DNA from: an uncultured Polaribacter sp.
Lineage (GTDB): Bacteria; Bacteroidota; Bacteroidia; Flavobacteriales; Flavobacteriaceae
Direction of reading: 5' to 3'
Assembly: GCA_943788045.1 (NCBI GenBank)
Contig: CALSOT010000005.1
Coordinates: 76,789 to 140,788, forward strand
DNA: 64,000 nucleotides
Shown: piece after piece, positions 56,526-64,000 of the stretch
How the letters are laid out: every line of letters begins with the position of its first letter
Position numbering within the stretch: position 1 is the first letter of the stretch
The notes under the pieces: generated by a model
Database searches by the model: none
Told to the model about the DNA's origin: nothing
Seen by the model: only the letters and a program-made list of their open reading frames with translations
Translations under genes and position numbers: made by a program

Positions 56526-56600
56526 GTCACTGCGAGTTTACAAAGCAACCTCATAATTTGAAATTATCAATAGACATATTGCTTCGTTTCCAGAAATGAC
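56526..56600. repeat. REP-like imperfect palindrome
   Basis: Left arm GTCACTGCGAG...AAAGCAA (56526-56548) pairs imperfectly with right arm TTGCTTCG...AAATGAC (56579-56600). This resembles common Bacteroidota intergenic palindromes with GTCA...TGAC ends. It sits between convergent genes. Confidence 0.5.
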
Positions 56601-56646
56601 GGAAGTGATAATCAGTTTAATTCGTTCTAAAGTACTTGTAGTAAAA

Positions 56647-57462
56647 TTATAGCATTTCAATAACTCCTTTAAACAAAGCAATCATTTTAGGTTCTGCTTT
56701 ACCTGCAATTGCAATGATTTCTGCAATATCCACAGGTTGTAAGTTTTTGGGGTCACACTCATCTGTTAAAACAGAAATAGCAGCACATGGAAGGTTTAAT
56801 TGTTTAGCAACTATAACTTCTGGTACTGTGCTCATCCCAACTGCATCTGTTTCAAAAATTTGTAGCATTCTGTATTCTGCTCTAGTTTCTAGTTGAGGGC
56901 CTAAAACACTTGTGTAAATTCCTGTATGTAATTGTATGTTTTGTTTTTTGGCAACAGTTAACATTTTGGTATTAATTTCTTTAGAATATGGCTCTAGCAT
57001 ATCTGCAAAAATATTCCCGAAAGCATTAGCTCCTTTAAATGCTAAAGGGGAACTTCCTTGCAGATTTATATGATCTTCTATCAACATTAAATCTCCTTTT
57101 TTGTAGGATAAATTAATGGCTCCTGCCGCATTTGAAATTAGTAAATTTTTAATACCTAACCCATGTAAAGTTCTAATTCCGTAAGTTACCTCCCAAGCAT
57201 TGTAACCTTCATATAAATGAAAACGTCCCGCCATTACAAGTACTTTTTTACCAGACAATTCACCATAAATTAATTTTCCAGAATGAAATTCTACCGTGGC
57301 AACAGGGAAATTTGGAATATTAGAATATGGAATCTCTTTTTCTATTGAAATCTCATTGACTAACTTCCCTAAACCTGTTCCTAAAACAATTCCTATTTCT
57401 GGATTTGTAATTCCTTCTGCTTGTAAAAAGTTTATAGTTTCTAGTAGCTGTTGCTGTTTCAT
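56647..57462 (-). CDS. Purine-nucleoside phosphorylase, arsenosugar operon
   Basis: The ATG at 57462 (MKQQQLLETINFLQ) is chosen; the frame extends 67 codons upstream to a TTG, with no PNP similarity. The 271-residue protein shows GIVLGTGLGKLVNEI, TVEFHSGKLIYGEL, AGRFHLYEGY, NAAGAINLSY and AVGMSTVPEVIVAK, typical of the trimeric class. Purine salvage is the general role. At the end of the arsenosugar operon it could remove adenine from the arsenic-bearing deoxyadenosine made by ArsS. That role is inference from context. Confidence 0.88.
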   Translation of the reverse strand: MKQQQLLETINFLQAEGITNPEIGIVLGTGLGKLVNEISIEKEIPYSNIPNFPVATVEFHSGKLIYGELSGKKVLVMAGRFHLYEGYNAWEVTYGIRTLHGLGIKNLLISNAAGAINLSYKKGDLMLIEDHINLQGSSPLAFKGANAFGNIFADMLEPYSKEINTKMLTVAKKQNIQLHTGIYTSVLGPQLETRAEYRMLQIFETDAVGMSTVPEVIVAKQLNLPCAAISVLTDECDPKNLQPVDIAEIIAIAGKAEPKMIALFKGVIEML

Positions 57463-57706
57463 ATAAGTTATTAAATGAATATTTTCTGTTATTTTAGTTT
57501 GATGAAATACCTGCTTTGTTATAGCTTTCAAAATACGAATTTCATTAGAATTAACTTCTGTGTTTATAAAAGGAATTTTATTTTTTGCAAGATTAGGATA
57601 TCTCTCAATTGTGTCAATTGCAAAAGTATCAATAGTCAAGATAAAGTAATTATTAGAGTTCAATGCACTGAACGTTCCTAAATCCCAAAAAAGGTTATGT
57701 GCTAAA

Positions 57707-58333
57707 TTATTTAGAGTTGATGAATTTTATCATAATTTCTGGAATATCTAAAATATCCTCATATATATCTATGTCGTTCTTTAACTCTAATAATTTAACT
57801 TTTTTATCTTTTAGATCCTCTAGAGTATCTTTTCTTACGGTTTCTGTTCCCCAGTCTTTATTTTCAAAAATATTTTCTTGCAAAGAGTTCATGCCTAATA
57901 AATAGTATCCACCATCTAGTGCAGGGCCAATAACAAAATCATTGTCGTTTAAATTGTTAAAAGCATTTTCTATGTTTTCTGATGATAAATTGTACAAATC
58001 ACTGCCAATAATCATTACTTTTTTATATCCCGAAGCAAAACCATCTTTGAAAGCATTTTTCATTCTGATGCCCAAATCTTCTCCATTTTGTTGATGCTTT
58101 TGATAAATTTCATTGTCCCAAATGTCATTAGTTCTAATTTTTACAGAATAATATACAGCTTTGTCAGAAGTTACTTTTAAAGAAACGTCTCTGGTTTTTT
58201 GTAATAAAAATTTGTAAATTTCTAAAGCAGTTTCATCACCCACAGTTTTTGCTAAACGTGTTTTTGCTTTGCCTAATTCTGGGTTTCTGGTAAAGATTAA
58301 TAAGAGGTTTTTGTTTTTTTGTTTTCTTGGCAT
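57707..58333 (-). CDS. TIGR04282 family arsenosugar biosynthesis glycosyltransferase
   Basis: 208 residues of the GT-A-like nucleotidyl/glycosyltransferase family: LLLIFTRNPELGKAKTRLAKTVG, QNGEDLGIRMKNAF, MIIGSDLYNL and GPALDGGYYLLGM. The family co-occurs with arsM and arsS and is thought to act on the sugar arsenical. Here it lies between the rhodanese gene (37 bp upstream) and the phosphorylase. The exact donor is not known. Confidence 0.85.
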   Translation of the reverse strand: MPRKQKNKNLLLIFTRNPELGKAKTRLAKTVGDETALEIYKFLLQKTRDVSLKVTSDKAVYYSVKIRTNDIWDNEIYQKHQQNGEDLGIRMKNAFKDGFASGYKKVMIIGSDLYNLSSENIENAFNNLNDNDFVIGPALDGGYYLLGMNSLQENIFENKDWGTETVRKDTLEDLKDKKVKLLELKNDIDIYEDILDIPEIMIKFINSK

Positions 58334-58369
58334 AAATTGAATAGTAGTAATGTTTTTTTTGATTATTAA

Positions 58370-58855
58370 CTAATAAACTGTCTTCCCTTTCTTCAACCAT
58401 TTGCTCCAGTCTTTGTTAAAAGTATGGACTTTTTCGGTCTCGTTTCCTAAAGTATCGACGACTTGAAAGTTGTTGTTTTTCCATTCCAAAATTCCGCCAT
58501 ATAAATTGTAAACATTGGTGTAACCTTCTTTTATCAGCTTATGTGCAACAATTTCAGAACGAATTCCTAGAGAACAATAAACTACAATTTTTGTGCTTTT
58601 ATCTTTAGGAAGTTTCTCTATTGTTTTTTGGATATCAAAATAATCATAGCCGACACAAATAGCATTTTTTAAATGACTTACATTGTATTCTTTTGTTTCT
58701 CTTGCGTCTAATAAAATAGCTTTTGTAATAACTAAAGTATCCACTGAAATATAAGGAACCTTATTTTTATTGAATTTATTGAACAGTTTATCCAGTTTGT
58801 TTTGGCTAAAAGAAACTGAGTTTATAAAAATAAAAAGGAAAAATATTTTTTTCAT
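58370..58855 (-). CDS. Exported rhodanese-like protein
   Basis: 161 residues with a signal peptide (residues 1-17) and one rhodanese domain. Active-site Cys is in VVYCSLGIRSEIVAHKL, and LLDARETKEYNVSHLKNAI is the family N-terminal signature. It probably moves sulfur or handles thiols in the periplasm. Its place in the middle of the arsenosugar operon (37-76 bp from its neighbours) suggests a supporting role, perhaps with thiol-reactive arsenicals (inference). Confidence 0.83.
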   Translation of the reverse strand: MKKIFFLFIFINSVSFSQNKLDKLFNKFNKNKVPYISVDTLVITKAILLDARETKEYNVSHLKNAICVGYDYFDIQKTIEKLPKDKSTKIVVYCSLGIRSEIVAHKLIKEGYTNVYNLYGGILEWKNNNFQVVDTLGNETEKVHTFNKDWSKWLKKGKTVY

Positions 58856-58875
58856 AATTTTAAACTACGAATCAT

Positions 58876-58909
58876 AGATTCTTCAATCGTACTTCATTTC
58901 GGTATGACA
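58876..58909. repeat. Partial REP-like element upstream of the rhodanese gene
   Basis: A run beginning AGATTCTTCAATCG and ending ATGACA resembles one half of the intergenic palindromes common in Flavobacteriaceae. The other half is not visible, so it may be a remnant between arsM and the rhodanese gene. Confidence 0.35.
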
Positions 58910-58931
58910 ACGCTAAAAAAATTAAACCAAT

Positions 58932-59900
58932 TTAACAACATCCACCGCCATCATAATGATAAGTAGATTCTGAAAAGAAAATATCATCTCTTCCTAATGC
59001 TTTTAAAGCTTCTGCTGTTTTATCGCAAATTGCTAAAGGTTGATTTTTTAATAAAGTATGCCCTACACCGTCATCAAAATAAGCTTCATCACCATAATAA
59101 ATTGCCGCTTTTCCCGTAAAAACACAAGGTCCATCTTCTGGCATTGGATCTTTTATTGCAGCAACTTCAATAGATTCTATGTAAATTAATTCGTCTGTTG
59201 GGTAATTCTTAGGGTCTAAAATTCTGTAGGGTTTTCTGGCTCTAATTTCAATAGTTCCAAAACCAGCATCCGTTAATGCTTTTACATAATCTGCAATTGA
59301 TAAACTTCCGCTTAAACATAGCGCACGCAAGCGTTCGTCATTTCTTAGCTCGTCATTCATTGGTTGTTCACAAGTTGGGTCGCTCATCACTAATTTTCCA
59401 TGAGGTTTTAAAACTCTGTGCATTTCCTCAATGGCTTTTTTTAAATCGTCTGACTTAAAAATATTGAATAAACAGTTTTGTGCAGCTACATCAATAGAAT
59501 TATCTTCCACAGGTAAATCCATTGCATCTCCTTTTCTTAAATCAACAAAATCACTTTTAAACCAATCATTTTGTTCTTCTGCAATTTTAAAGTTTTTACG
59601 AGAAGCTTCTAACATTTCATCAACAACATCTAAACCAATTACACCGCCTTTTTTACGGTTAAAATAAGAAAATTGTAATAGCTCCATTCCACCTCCAACA
59701 CCAACGTATAGCATTTTGGGGTTGTTCGCTAAATCACGAGCATGAACAGTAGAACCGCAACCGTAGTTCATTTCTTGCATAATTCTTGGAATTTTTAATC
59801 CTGGTAATTCCCAAATAGGATTTGTAGTGCAACACAGACCAACATCTGGTGTTAAAGCTGCTTCTTTATATACATTATGTGTGGTTTCTAAGTAACTCAT
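58932..59900 (-). CDS. arsM: Arsenosugar biosynthesis arsenite methyltransferase ArsM
   Basis: 322 residues. SAM motif VGVGGGMELLQF (residues 66-77) and As(III)-binding cysteines at C48 (NYGCGS), C143 (QNCLFN) and C195 (ALCLSGS), as in ArsM. Additional thiols are C23-C24 (GLCCTTNP) and the C-terminal GGGCC (C321-C322). It methylates arsenite to mono- and dimethyl forms. It lies 61 bp downstream of arsS, and the DUF547/AhpD-like/ArsS context identifies it as the arsenosugar branch. Confidence 0.92.
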   Translation of the reverse strand: MSYLETTHNVYKEAALTPDVGLCCTTNPIWELPGLKIPRIMQEMNYGCGSTVHARDLANNPKMLYVGVGGGMELLQFSYFNRKKGGVIGLDVVDEMLEASRKNFKIAEEQNDWFKSDFVDLRKGDAMDLPVEDNSIDVAAQNCLFNIFKSDDLKKAIEEMHRVLKPHGKLVMSDPTCEQPMNDELRNDERLRALCLSGSLSIADYVKALTDAGFGTIEIRARKPYRILDPKNYPTDELIYIESIEVAAIKDPMPEDGPCVFTGKAAIYYGDEAYFDDGVGHTLLKNQPLAICDKTAEALKALGRDDIFFSESTYHYDGGGCC

Positions 59901-59961
59901 GTTTTTTGTTTTGCCACGAATTCAATAATTATTCGTGATTTTTTTGATTTTTGTTTATGAA

Positions 59962-61014
59962 TTAAGCAACAACTCCTTGGCAGCTACTTCCTGCTCCAGC
60001 AGTGCAACCATAGCAATGTTGGTTAATAATAATATTTCTGTCTTGTAACAGCTCTTCGTTATAATCTGAAATGTGTTTTACTTTACTAGCAACTTTAAGA
60101 TTTAGCATCTGATTGAAATCGCAATCATATAAATTTCCATTCCAACTTACAGAAAGTGTGTTTGTACACATTACATTTGCAACTGCAGTTGGATTATATG
60201 CTTCTACTAAAGAATACATATAATCTTCATAATTTTCTGAAGCGATTAAATAATCTAAAAACCTACTAATTGGTAGATTTGTAATTGCGAATAAACTATG
60301 AAAATCAATATCAAATTCAGATTTTAATGCTTTTTTGAAATCGTTTTCTAGAGCCAATTGATCTCCTGGTAAAAAAGCGCCTGAAGGATTATACACCAAA
60401 TCTAATTTTAAACCTGAACCTTTTAAGCCATAACCAATAGCGTTTAATTCTTTTAATGCTTTTATTGATTTATCGAAAACACCATTTCCACGTTGTTTAT
60501 CTGTTTTTCCTCGTGTCCAATGTGGCATTGATGAAACCACGTGCACCTTGTGTTTTTTAAAGAATTCGGGCAAATCGTAATACTTTTTATTAGCCCTAAT
60601 AATTGTTAAGTTAGAACGCACAATAAAATCTTTAATTCCTGCTTTAGAAGCTTCTTCTACAAACCATCTAAAATTAGGGTTCATTTCCGGAGCACCACCC
60701 GTTAAATCTAAAGTATGGGCTCCTGTTTTTTTAATAACTTCTAAACATTCATTCATGGTTTCTAGAGTCATGATTTCTTTTCTATCAGGGCCCGCGTCTA
60801 CATGACAATGTGAACAAACTTGGTTGCACATATAGCCTAAGTTTATTTGTAGAATTTCTAATTTTTTAGGACGTAAGGGAAACTGATTTGTTTCTTTAAT
60901 TTTTGCAGCAAAAGTTGGTAATTCTCCAGTCGCAAATATTCCTTCAGAAAGAATTTCCATCTGACGAGAAGTATTTGCAATATCGTTGTTTCTTGCTTTT
61001 AGTGATTTCTTCAT
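59962..61014 (-). CDS. arsS: Arsenosugar biosynthesis radical SAM protein ArsS
   Basis: 350 residues with the radical-SAM CxxxCxxC at C63-C67-C70 (GYMCNQVCSHCHVDAG) and a TGGAPEMNPNFRWFV substrate-side stretch. Cysteines near the end (MCTNTLSVSW, DCDFNQML, HCYGCTAGAGSSCQG) likely hold an auxiliary cluster. Some homologues carry selenocysteine in this region; here the residues are Cys. ArsS attaches a 5'-deoxyadenosyl group to dimethylarsinous acid, the key C-As bond of arsenosugars. The gene stands just upstream of arsM. Confidence 0.9.
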   Translation of the reverse strand: MKKSLKARNNDIANTSRQMEILSEGIFATGELPTFAAKIKETNQFPLRPKKLEILQINLGYMCNQVCSHCHVDAGPDRKEIMTLETMNECLEVIKKTGAHTLDLTGGAPEMNPNFRWFVEEASKAGIKDFIVRSNLTIIRANKKYYDLPEFFKKHKVHVVSSMPHWTRGKTDKQRGNGVFDKSIKALKELNAIGYGLKGSGLKLDLVYNPSGAFLPGDQLALENDFKKALKSEFDIDFHSLFAITNLPISRFLDYLIASENYEDYMYSLVEAYNPTAVANVMCTNTLSVSWNGNLYDCDFNQMLNLKVASKVKHISDYNEELLQDRNIIINQHCYGCTAGAGSSCQGVVA

Positions 61015-61170
61015 TTAATTACTAATGTAGAGTTATAAATACCAAATTGAAGTTATTAAAACTTTTAATTTTTTGTTTAAAACTCATAATTTATTATAAT
61101 AAGCTCCTTAATGGACTTTGTTTAATTGACCTCCACAATTTTACTAAAAAAAAGCAAGATTAGAGTCCTA

Positions 61171-61506
61171 TTACATTTCCAGTTTATTAACTTTATTCAT
61201 CATTTGAACTCCGTGAACCAGAGTTGCGCCACTTTTAATTGCCGCACCAACATGAATTGCTTCCATCATTTGTTCTTTTGTAATTCCACGTTGCAAGCCA
61301 TCTTTTGTGTATGCGTCTATGCAGTATGGACATTGCTCTGTATGAGCAACAGCTAAGGCTATTAAAGATTTTTCACGAGCCGTTAATGCGCCTTCTTCAA
61401 ATACTTTTCCATAATAGTCAAAGAATTTGTTTCCAAGTTCTTCATTCCATTCAGTTATTTTGCCGAATTTTTTTAAATCGGCAGCATCATAATAGTTTTT
61501 AGACAT
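61171..61506 (-). CDS. AhpD-like (carboxymuconolactone decarboxylase family) arsenosugar-associated protein
   Basis: 111 residues from the ATG at 61506 (MSKNYYDAADLKKFGK); an upstream ATG at 61524 would add six residues without family support. It has the AhpD peroxidase-type CxxC (HTEQCPYCIDAYTKDG). The family is repeatedly found beside arsM/arsS, where it may provide thiol redox help. It lies between DUF547 and arsS, 37 bp after the former. Confidence 0.85.
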   Translation of the reverse strand: MSKNYYDAADLKKFGKITEWNEELGNKFFDYYGKVFEEGALTAREKSLIALAVAHTEQCPYCIDAYTKDGLQRGITKEQMMEAIHVGAAIKSGATLVHGVQMMNKVNKLEM

Positions 61507-61542
61507 TGTTTTTTGTGTTATCAAAGGTGAAAAATAAAGGTA

Positions 61543-62256
61543 CTATTTTCCATTTAAAGTCCAGTCGTATTTTAGAAAACTAATTTTAGCTTTTGGGCTA
61601 ATTTTAGTTTTGGAATAGTTGTTTAAAAAATTAATAAGTGAACCATTTTTCGTAAAATCGTCATGAAACCAATCAAAAATTGGAGAAATTTGAACTTCAT
61701 TTTGAGAGATTTTATTTTTTGATGTATCATTAATAAAATCTTTCATTAAACGAGTTAATTCGATTTCTATATTTTCTTCTGTAAAAGCTTTATTACTTAA
61801 TTTAGGACAAGAAGTTGAAGCACAATTAATACCAAAATGAATTTTTGGATCTGAAAATTTTTTACGTAATATTTCGTGCTCTATATAATCTAAAGTATAT
61901 GTTTTGTTACCAACTTTCACAAAAGGAATTTCCCATGTGGTTTTTCCTTTTTTTGTAATATCCATAATGCTTTCTATTTTTTCTGCACGAATAGCATGAA
62001 GGACTAAATAGATAGTATAGGCATTGTATGCATTTATCCAAAAGGCTTTTTGTTTATTATTAGACCAAGAGAGTTTAGGAGAGGTGTTTTCTAAATACGT
62101 AATATGTTTTTTTAATATTTGTCCGTTAAACTTTTTGTAATCTACAATTCCCGTTTTAGTAACATGTTTTCCTAATAAATCATTAAAAACCGATGTTTGT
62201 GCGTAGCTTTTTGATAAAGTAAGGATTATTATAAATGATAAAGGGATTTTTTTCAT
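61543..62256 (-). CDS. DUF547 exported protein, first gene of the arsenosugar operon
   Basis: 237 residues with a signal peptide (ends SKSYAQT) and the DUF547 core: VDYKKFNG, KQKAFWINAYNAYTIYLVL, TLDYIEHEILR, and IHFGINCASTSCPKL with two cysteines, resembling a papain-like fold. The function is unknown, but DUF547 genes are commonly linked with arsM/arsS. It probably acts in the periplasm. Confidence 0.83.
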   Translation of the reverse strand: MKKIPLSFIIILTLSKSYAQTSVFNDLLGKHVTKTGIVDYKKFNGQILKKHITYLENTSPKLSWSNNKQKAFWINAYNAYTIYLVLHAIRAEKIESIMDITKKGKTTWEIPFVKVGNKTYTLDYIEHEILRKKFSDPKIHFGINCASTSCPKLSNKAFTEENIEIELTRLMKDFINDTSKNKISQNEVQISPIFDWFHDDFTKNGSLINFLNNYSKTKISPKAKISFLKYDWTLNGK

Positions 62257-62357
62257 GGTATGTTTTCTAAATTTTTAGAGGAAGATCTTTTTTTTGCCCT
62301 CTTTATTTCACTGAAATGTGATTGCGAAAAGCGGGATTAGCTTCCAATAAAAATGAT

Positions 62358-62365
62358 TATTTTTG
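62358..62365 (+). promoter_or_regulatory. Putative fabD -7 element
   Basis: TATTTTTG matches TANNTTTG and is followed by C; 46 bp before the fabD ATG. No TTG at 19-bp spacing is seen. Confidence 0.35.
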
Positions 62366-62410
62366 CAGAAAATTACAAAGTTAAATAAACAAACAACTAA
62401 ACAAGAATAA

Positions 62411-63295
62411 ATGAAAGCATATATTTTTCCAGGTCAAGGAGCTCAATTCACAGGAATGGGATTGGATTTATACGAAAATTCTACATTGGCACAAGAATAT
62501 TTTGAAAAAGCAAATGACATTTTAGGATTCTCAATTACAGACATTATGTTTGAAGGATCTGCTGAACAATTGAAAGAAACGAAGGTTACACAACCTGCAA
62601 TTTTTTTACACTCTGTAATTTTAGCAAAGGTTTTAGGTGATGATTTTAAACCCGAAATGGTTGCAGGACATTCTTTAGGAGAATTATCTGCTTTGGTTGC
62701 AAATGGTGTTTTAACTTTCGAAGATGGATTAAAATTGGTTTCTAAACGTGCTTTGGCAATGCAAAAAGCGTGTGAGGCTGAGCCTTCTACAATGGCTGCA
62801 GTTTTAGGTTTGGCAGATGATATTGTTGAAGAAACATGTGCTGAAATCGATGGAGTAGTAGTAGCTGCAAATTTCAACTGTCCGGGTCAATTAGTCATTT
62901 CTGGAGAAATTACTGCTGTTGAAAAAGCATGTGAGGTGTTAACGGAAAAAGGAGCAAGAAGAGCTTTATTATTACCTGTTGGAGGTGCATTTCATTCACC
63001 AATGATGGAACCTGCTCGAGAGGAATTAGCAGCTGCAATTGAAGCAACTATTTTTAGCGAACCAATTTGTGCTGTTTATCAAAACGTAGTTGCAAAGGCC
63101 GTTACGAATCCTACTGAAATTAAAGCAAACTTAATAGCTCAATTGACTGCGCCTGTAAAATGGACGCAATGTATACAAGCAATGATTGCTGATGGTGGAA
63201 CTGAGTTTATTGAAGTTGGACCGGGTAAAGTTTTACAAGGTTTAATGCGCAAAATAGATAGAAGTGTTGCTGCAAGTGGTGCGGCTTTGGCTTAA
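62411..63295 (+). CDS. fabD: Malonyl-CoA:ACP transacylase FabD
   Basis: 294 residues. FPGQGAQFTGMG at the start, catalytic Ser S88 in VAGHSLGELSA, VVAANFNCPGQLVISG, and the His motif GGAFHSPMMEPA. It loads malonate onto acyl carrier protein for fatty acid synthesis. The length is normal. The gene is divergent from the DUF547 gene and converges on galE. Confidence 0.96.
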   Translation: MKAYIFPGQGAQFTGMGLDLYENSTLAQEYFEKANDILGFSITDIMFEGSAEQLKETKVTQPAIFLHSVILAKVLGDDFKPEMVAGHSLGELSALVANGVLTFEDGLKLVSKRALAMQKACEAEPSTMAAVLGLADDIVEETCAEIDGVVVAANFNCPGQLVISGEITAVEKACEVLTEKGARRALLLPVGGAFHSPMMEPAREELAAAIEATIFSEPICAVYQNVVAKAVTNPTEIKANLIAQLTAPVKWTQCIQAMIADGGTEFIEVGPGKVLQGLMRKIDRSVAASGAALA

Positions 63296-63319
63296 CCAGA
63301 ATAAGAGTATTATAATATA

Positions 63320-63349
63320 AAAGCCAAACGAATTAGTTTGGCTTTTTTT
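63320..63349 (+). terminator. Terminator of fabD
   Basis: A 10-bp perfect stem (63320-63329 AAAGCCAAAC with 63336-63345), a 6-base loop, then a T run. It lies 25 bp after the fabD stop, between convergent genes. Confidence 0.9.
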
Positions 63350-63386
63350 ATGTTTGGATATTAATTTTGTTTTGGTAATTAAAAAC

Positions 63387-64000
63387 TTATTTTTGAGCTT
63401 GTTGCCATTTCCATGCAGATTCCAGAGCTTCATCTAAAGATTTTTCTGTTTTCCAATTTAATTCTTTATTTGCAATAGTTGTGTCTGCAAAAGCAGCTGT
63501 AATATCTCCTTCACGTCTTCCAACAATTTTGTAGTTTAAAGGTTTTCCAGACGCTTTTTCAAAAGCTTTAATAACCTCTAAAACAGAACTTCCTGTACCT
63601 GACCCTACATTAAAAAACTCAAAATTTTGTTTGTTCCTTTTGTTAATTAATCTTTTCAAAGCAGCAATATGAGCTTTCGCTAAATCTACTACATGAATGT
63701 AATCACGAATAGCAGTTCCGTCTTGCGTATCATAATCATCACCAAAAACAGATAATTCATCACGCATTCCTGCAGCAGTTTGAGTTACAAAAGGAATTAA
63801 ATTTTGAGGAACACCTAAAGGTAATTCTCCTATTTTTACAGTTGGATGCGCTCCAATTGGATTAAAGTATCTTAAAGCAATGATATTTAAATCGTGTGCT
63901 TTACTTGCGTCTCTTAATATCTCTTCACCAATTTGTTTGGTGTTTCCATAAACAGATTCAGCTGTTTTTACAGGTGCTTTTTCTGTAATAGGTAATTCAT
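63387..64000 (-). CDS. galE: UDP-glucose 4-epimerase GalE, C-terminal part
   Basis: The frame stays open to the window edge, so the N-terminal Rossmann part is outside. The visible ~204 residues include the catalytic Tyr and Lys in ESVYGNTKQIGEE (YxxxK), LRYFNPIGAHPT, DGTAIRDYIHVVDLAKAH and NVGSGTGSSVLEV. It interconverts UDP-glucose and UDP-galactose, feeding cell-surface sugars. Confidence 0.93.
   Translation of the reverse strand, partial: ELPITEKAPVKTAESVYGNTKQIGEEILRDASKAHDLNIIALRYFNPIGAHPTVKIGELPLGVPQNLIPFVTQTAAGMRDELSVFGDDYDTQDGTAIRDYIHVVDLAKAHIAALKRLINKRNKQNFEFFNVGSGTGSSVLEVIKAFEKASGKPLNYKIVGRREGDITAAFADTTIANKELNWKTEKSLDEALESAWKWQQAQK

Noticed and set aside
57463..57663. 67-codon N-terminal extension of the purine nucleoside phosphorylase
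   Set aside because: It starts at a TTG, shows no PNP similarity, and a CAAAAGTA (TACTTTTG on the minus strand, 57628-57621) inside it looks like a promoter element.
62443..62877. 144-codon open frame antisense to fabD
   Set aside because: Mirrors the fabD codons; no promoter or recognisable domain.

Overview
The window reads as a chromosomal core segment of a low-GC member of the Flavobacteriaceae (Bacteroidota), most likely marine (Polaribacter/Tenacibaculum-like; the genus is an inference). The evidence is a complete gldKLMN type IX secretion/gliding operon, a separate PorT, an XrtF exosortase pair, archaeal-type ProS, MenG/UbiE, promoters of the Bacteroidota form TTG-N19-TANNTTTG, and the lack of Shine-Dalgarno sequences. 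No insertion sequence, integrase, prophage, CRISPR array or rRNA operon was seen.

Layout. 1-7035: a truncated TamL-like outer-membrane protein, an rRNA/tRNA 2'-O-methyltransferase, porT-menG-nifU, a FadL-type porin and an aromatic/Ser-Arg-rich lipoprotein. 7193-9898: proS, then a tandem duplication of promoter + tRNA-Glu + rpsT + terminator. 10054-17176: the rod-shape operon mreB-mreC-mreD-mrdA-rodA preceded by purH. 17413-18879: a GAF/fRMsr protein divergent from xrtF and its partner. 18924-22149: a probable metal-trafficking trio (HYC_CC_PP-like protein, TonB receptor with a Cys-Cys plug, HMA protein). 22278-28834: groES-groEL, secG, a frameshifted conserved gene, lptE, a sigma-54 activator and miaB. 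29035-38546: topA, a ureohydrolase-like protein without its metal ligands, gldKLMN and an FAD oxidoreductase.

38676-56501: DUF983, an ABC-F protein, a PLP enzyme, a glucosaminidase, HAD and LacI genes, a three-gene glycosyltransferase operon, a polyferredoxin/NAD(P)H-oxidoreductase pair, a GH113-like hydrolase, a lipoprotein built from two copies of one ~220-residue unit, a phosphoesterase and a NYN-LOTUS protein. 56647-62256: an arsenosugar biosynthesis operon (DUF547, AhpD-like, ArsS, ArsM, rhodanese, TIGR04282 glycosyltransferase, purine nucleoside phosphorylase). 62411-64000: fabD and a truncated galE.

How the genes fit together: much of the window serves envelope building (TamL, LptE, SecG, Mre/PBP2/RodA, PorT and GldKLMN, XrtF). 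The most distinctive specialised pathway is the arsenosugar operon. The most unusual sequence-level features are the duplicated tRNA-Glu-rpsT unit, the frameshift upstream of secG with a slippery A-run in the correct phase, and the degenerate ureohydrolase next to gldK.
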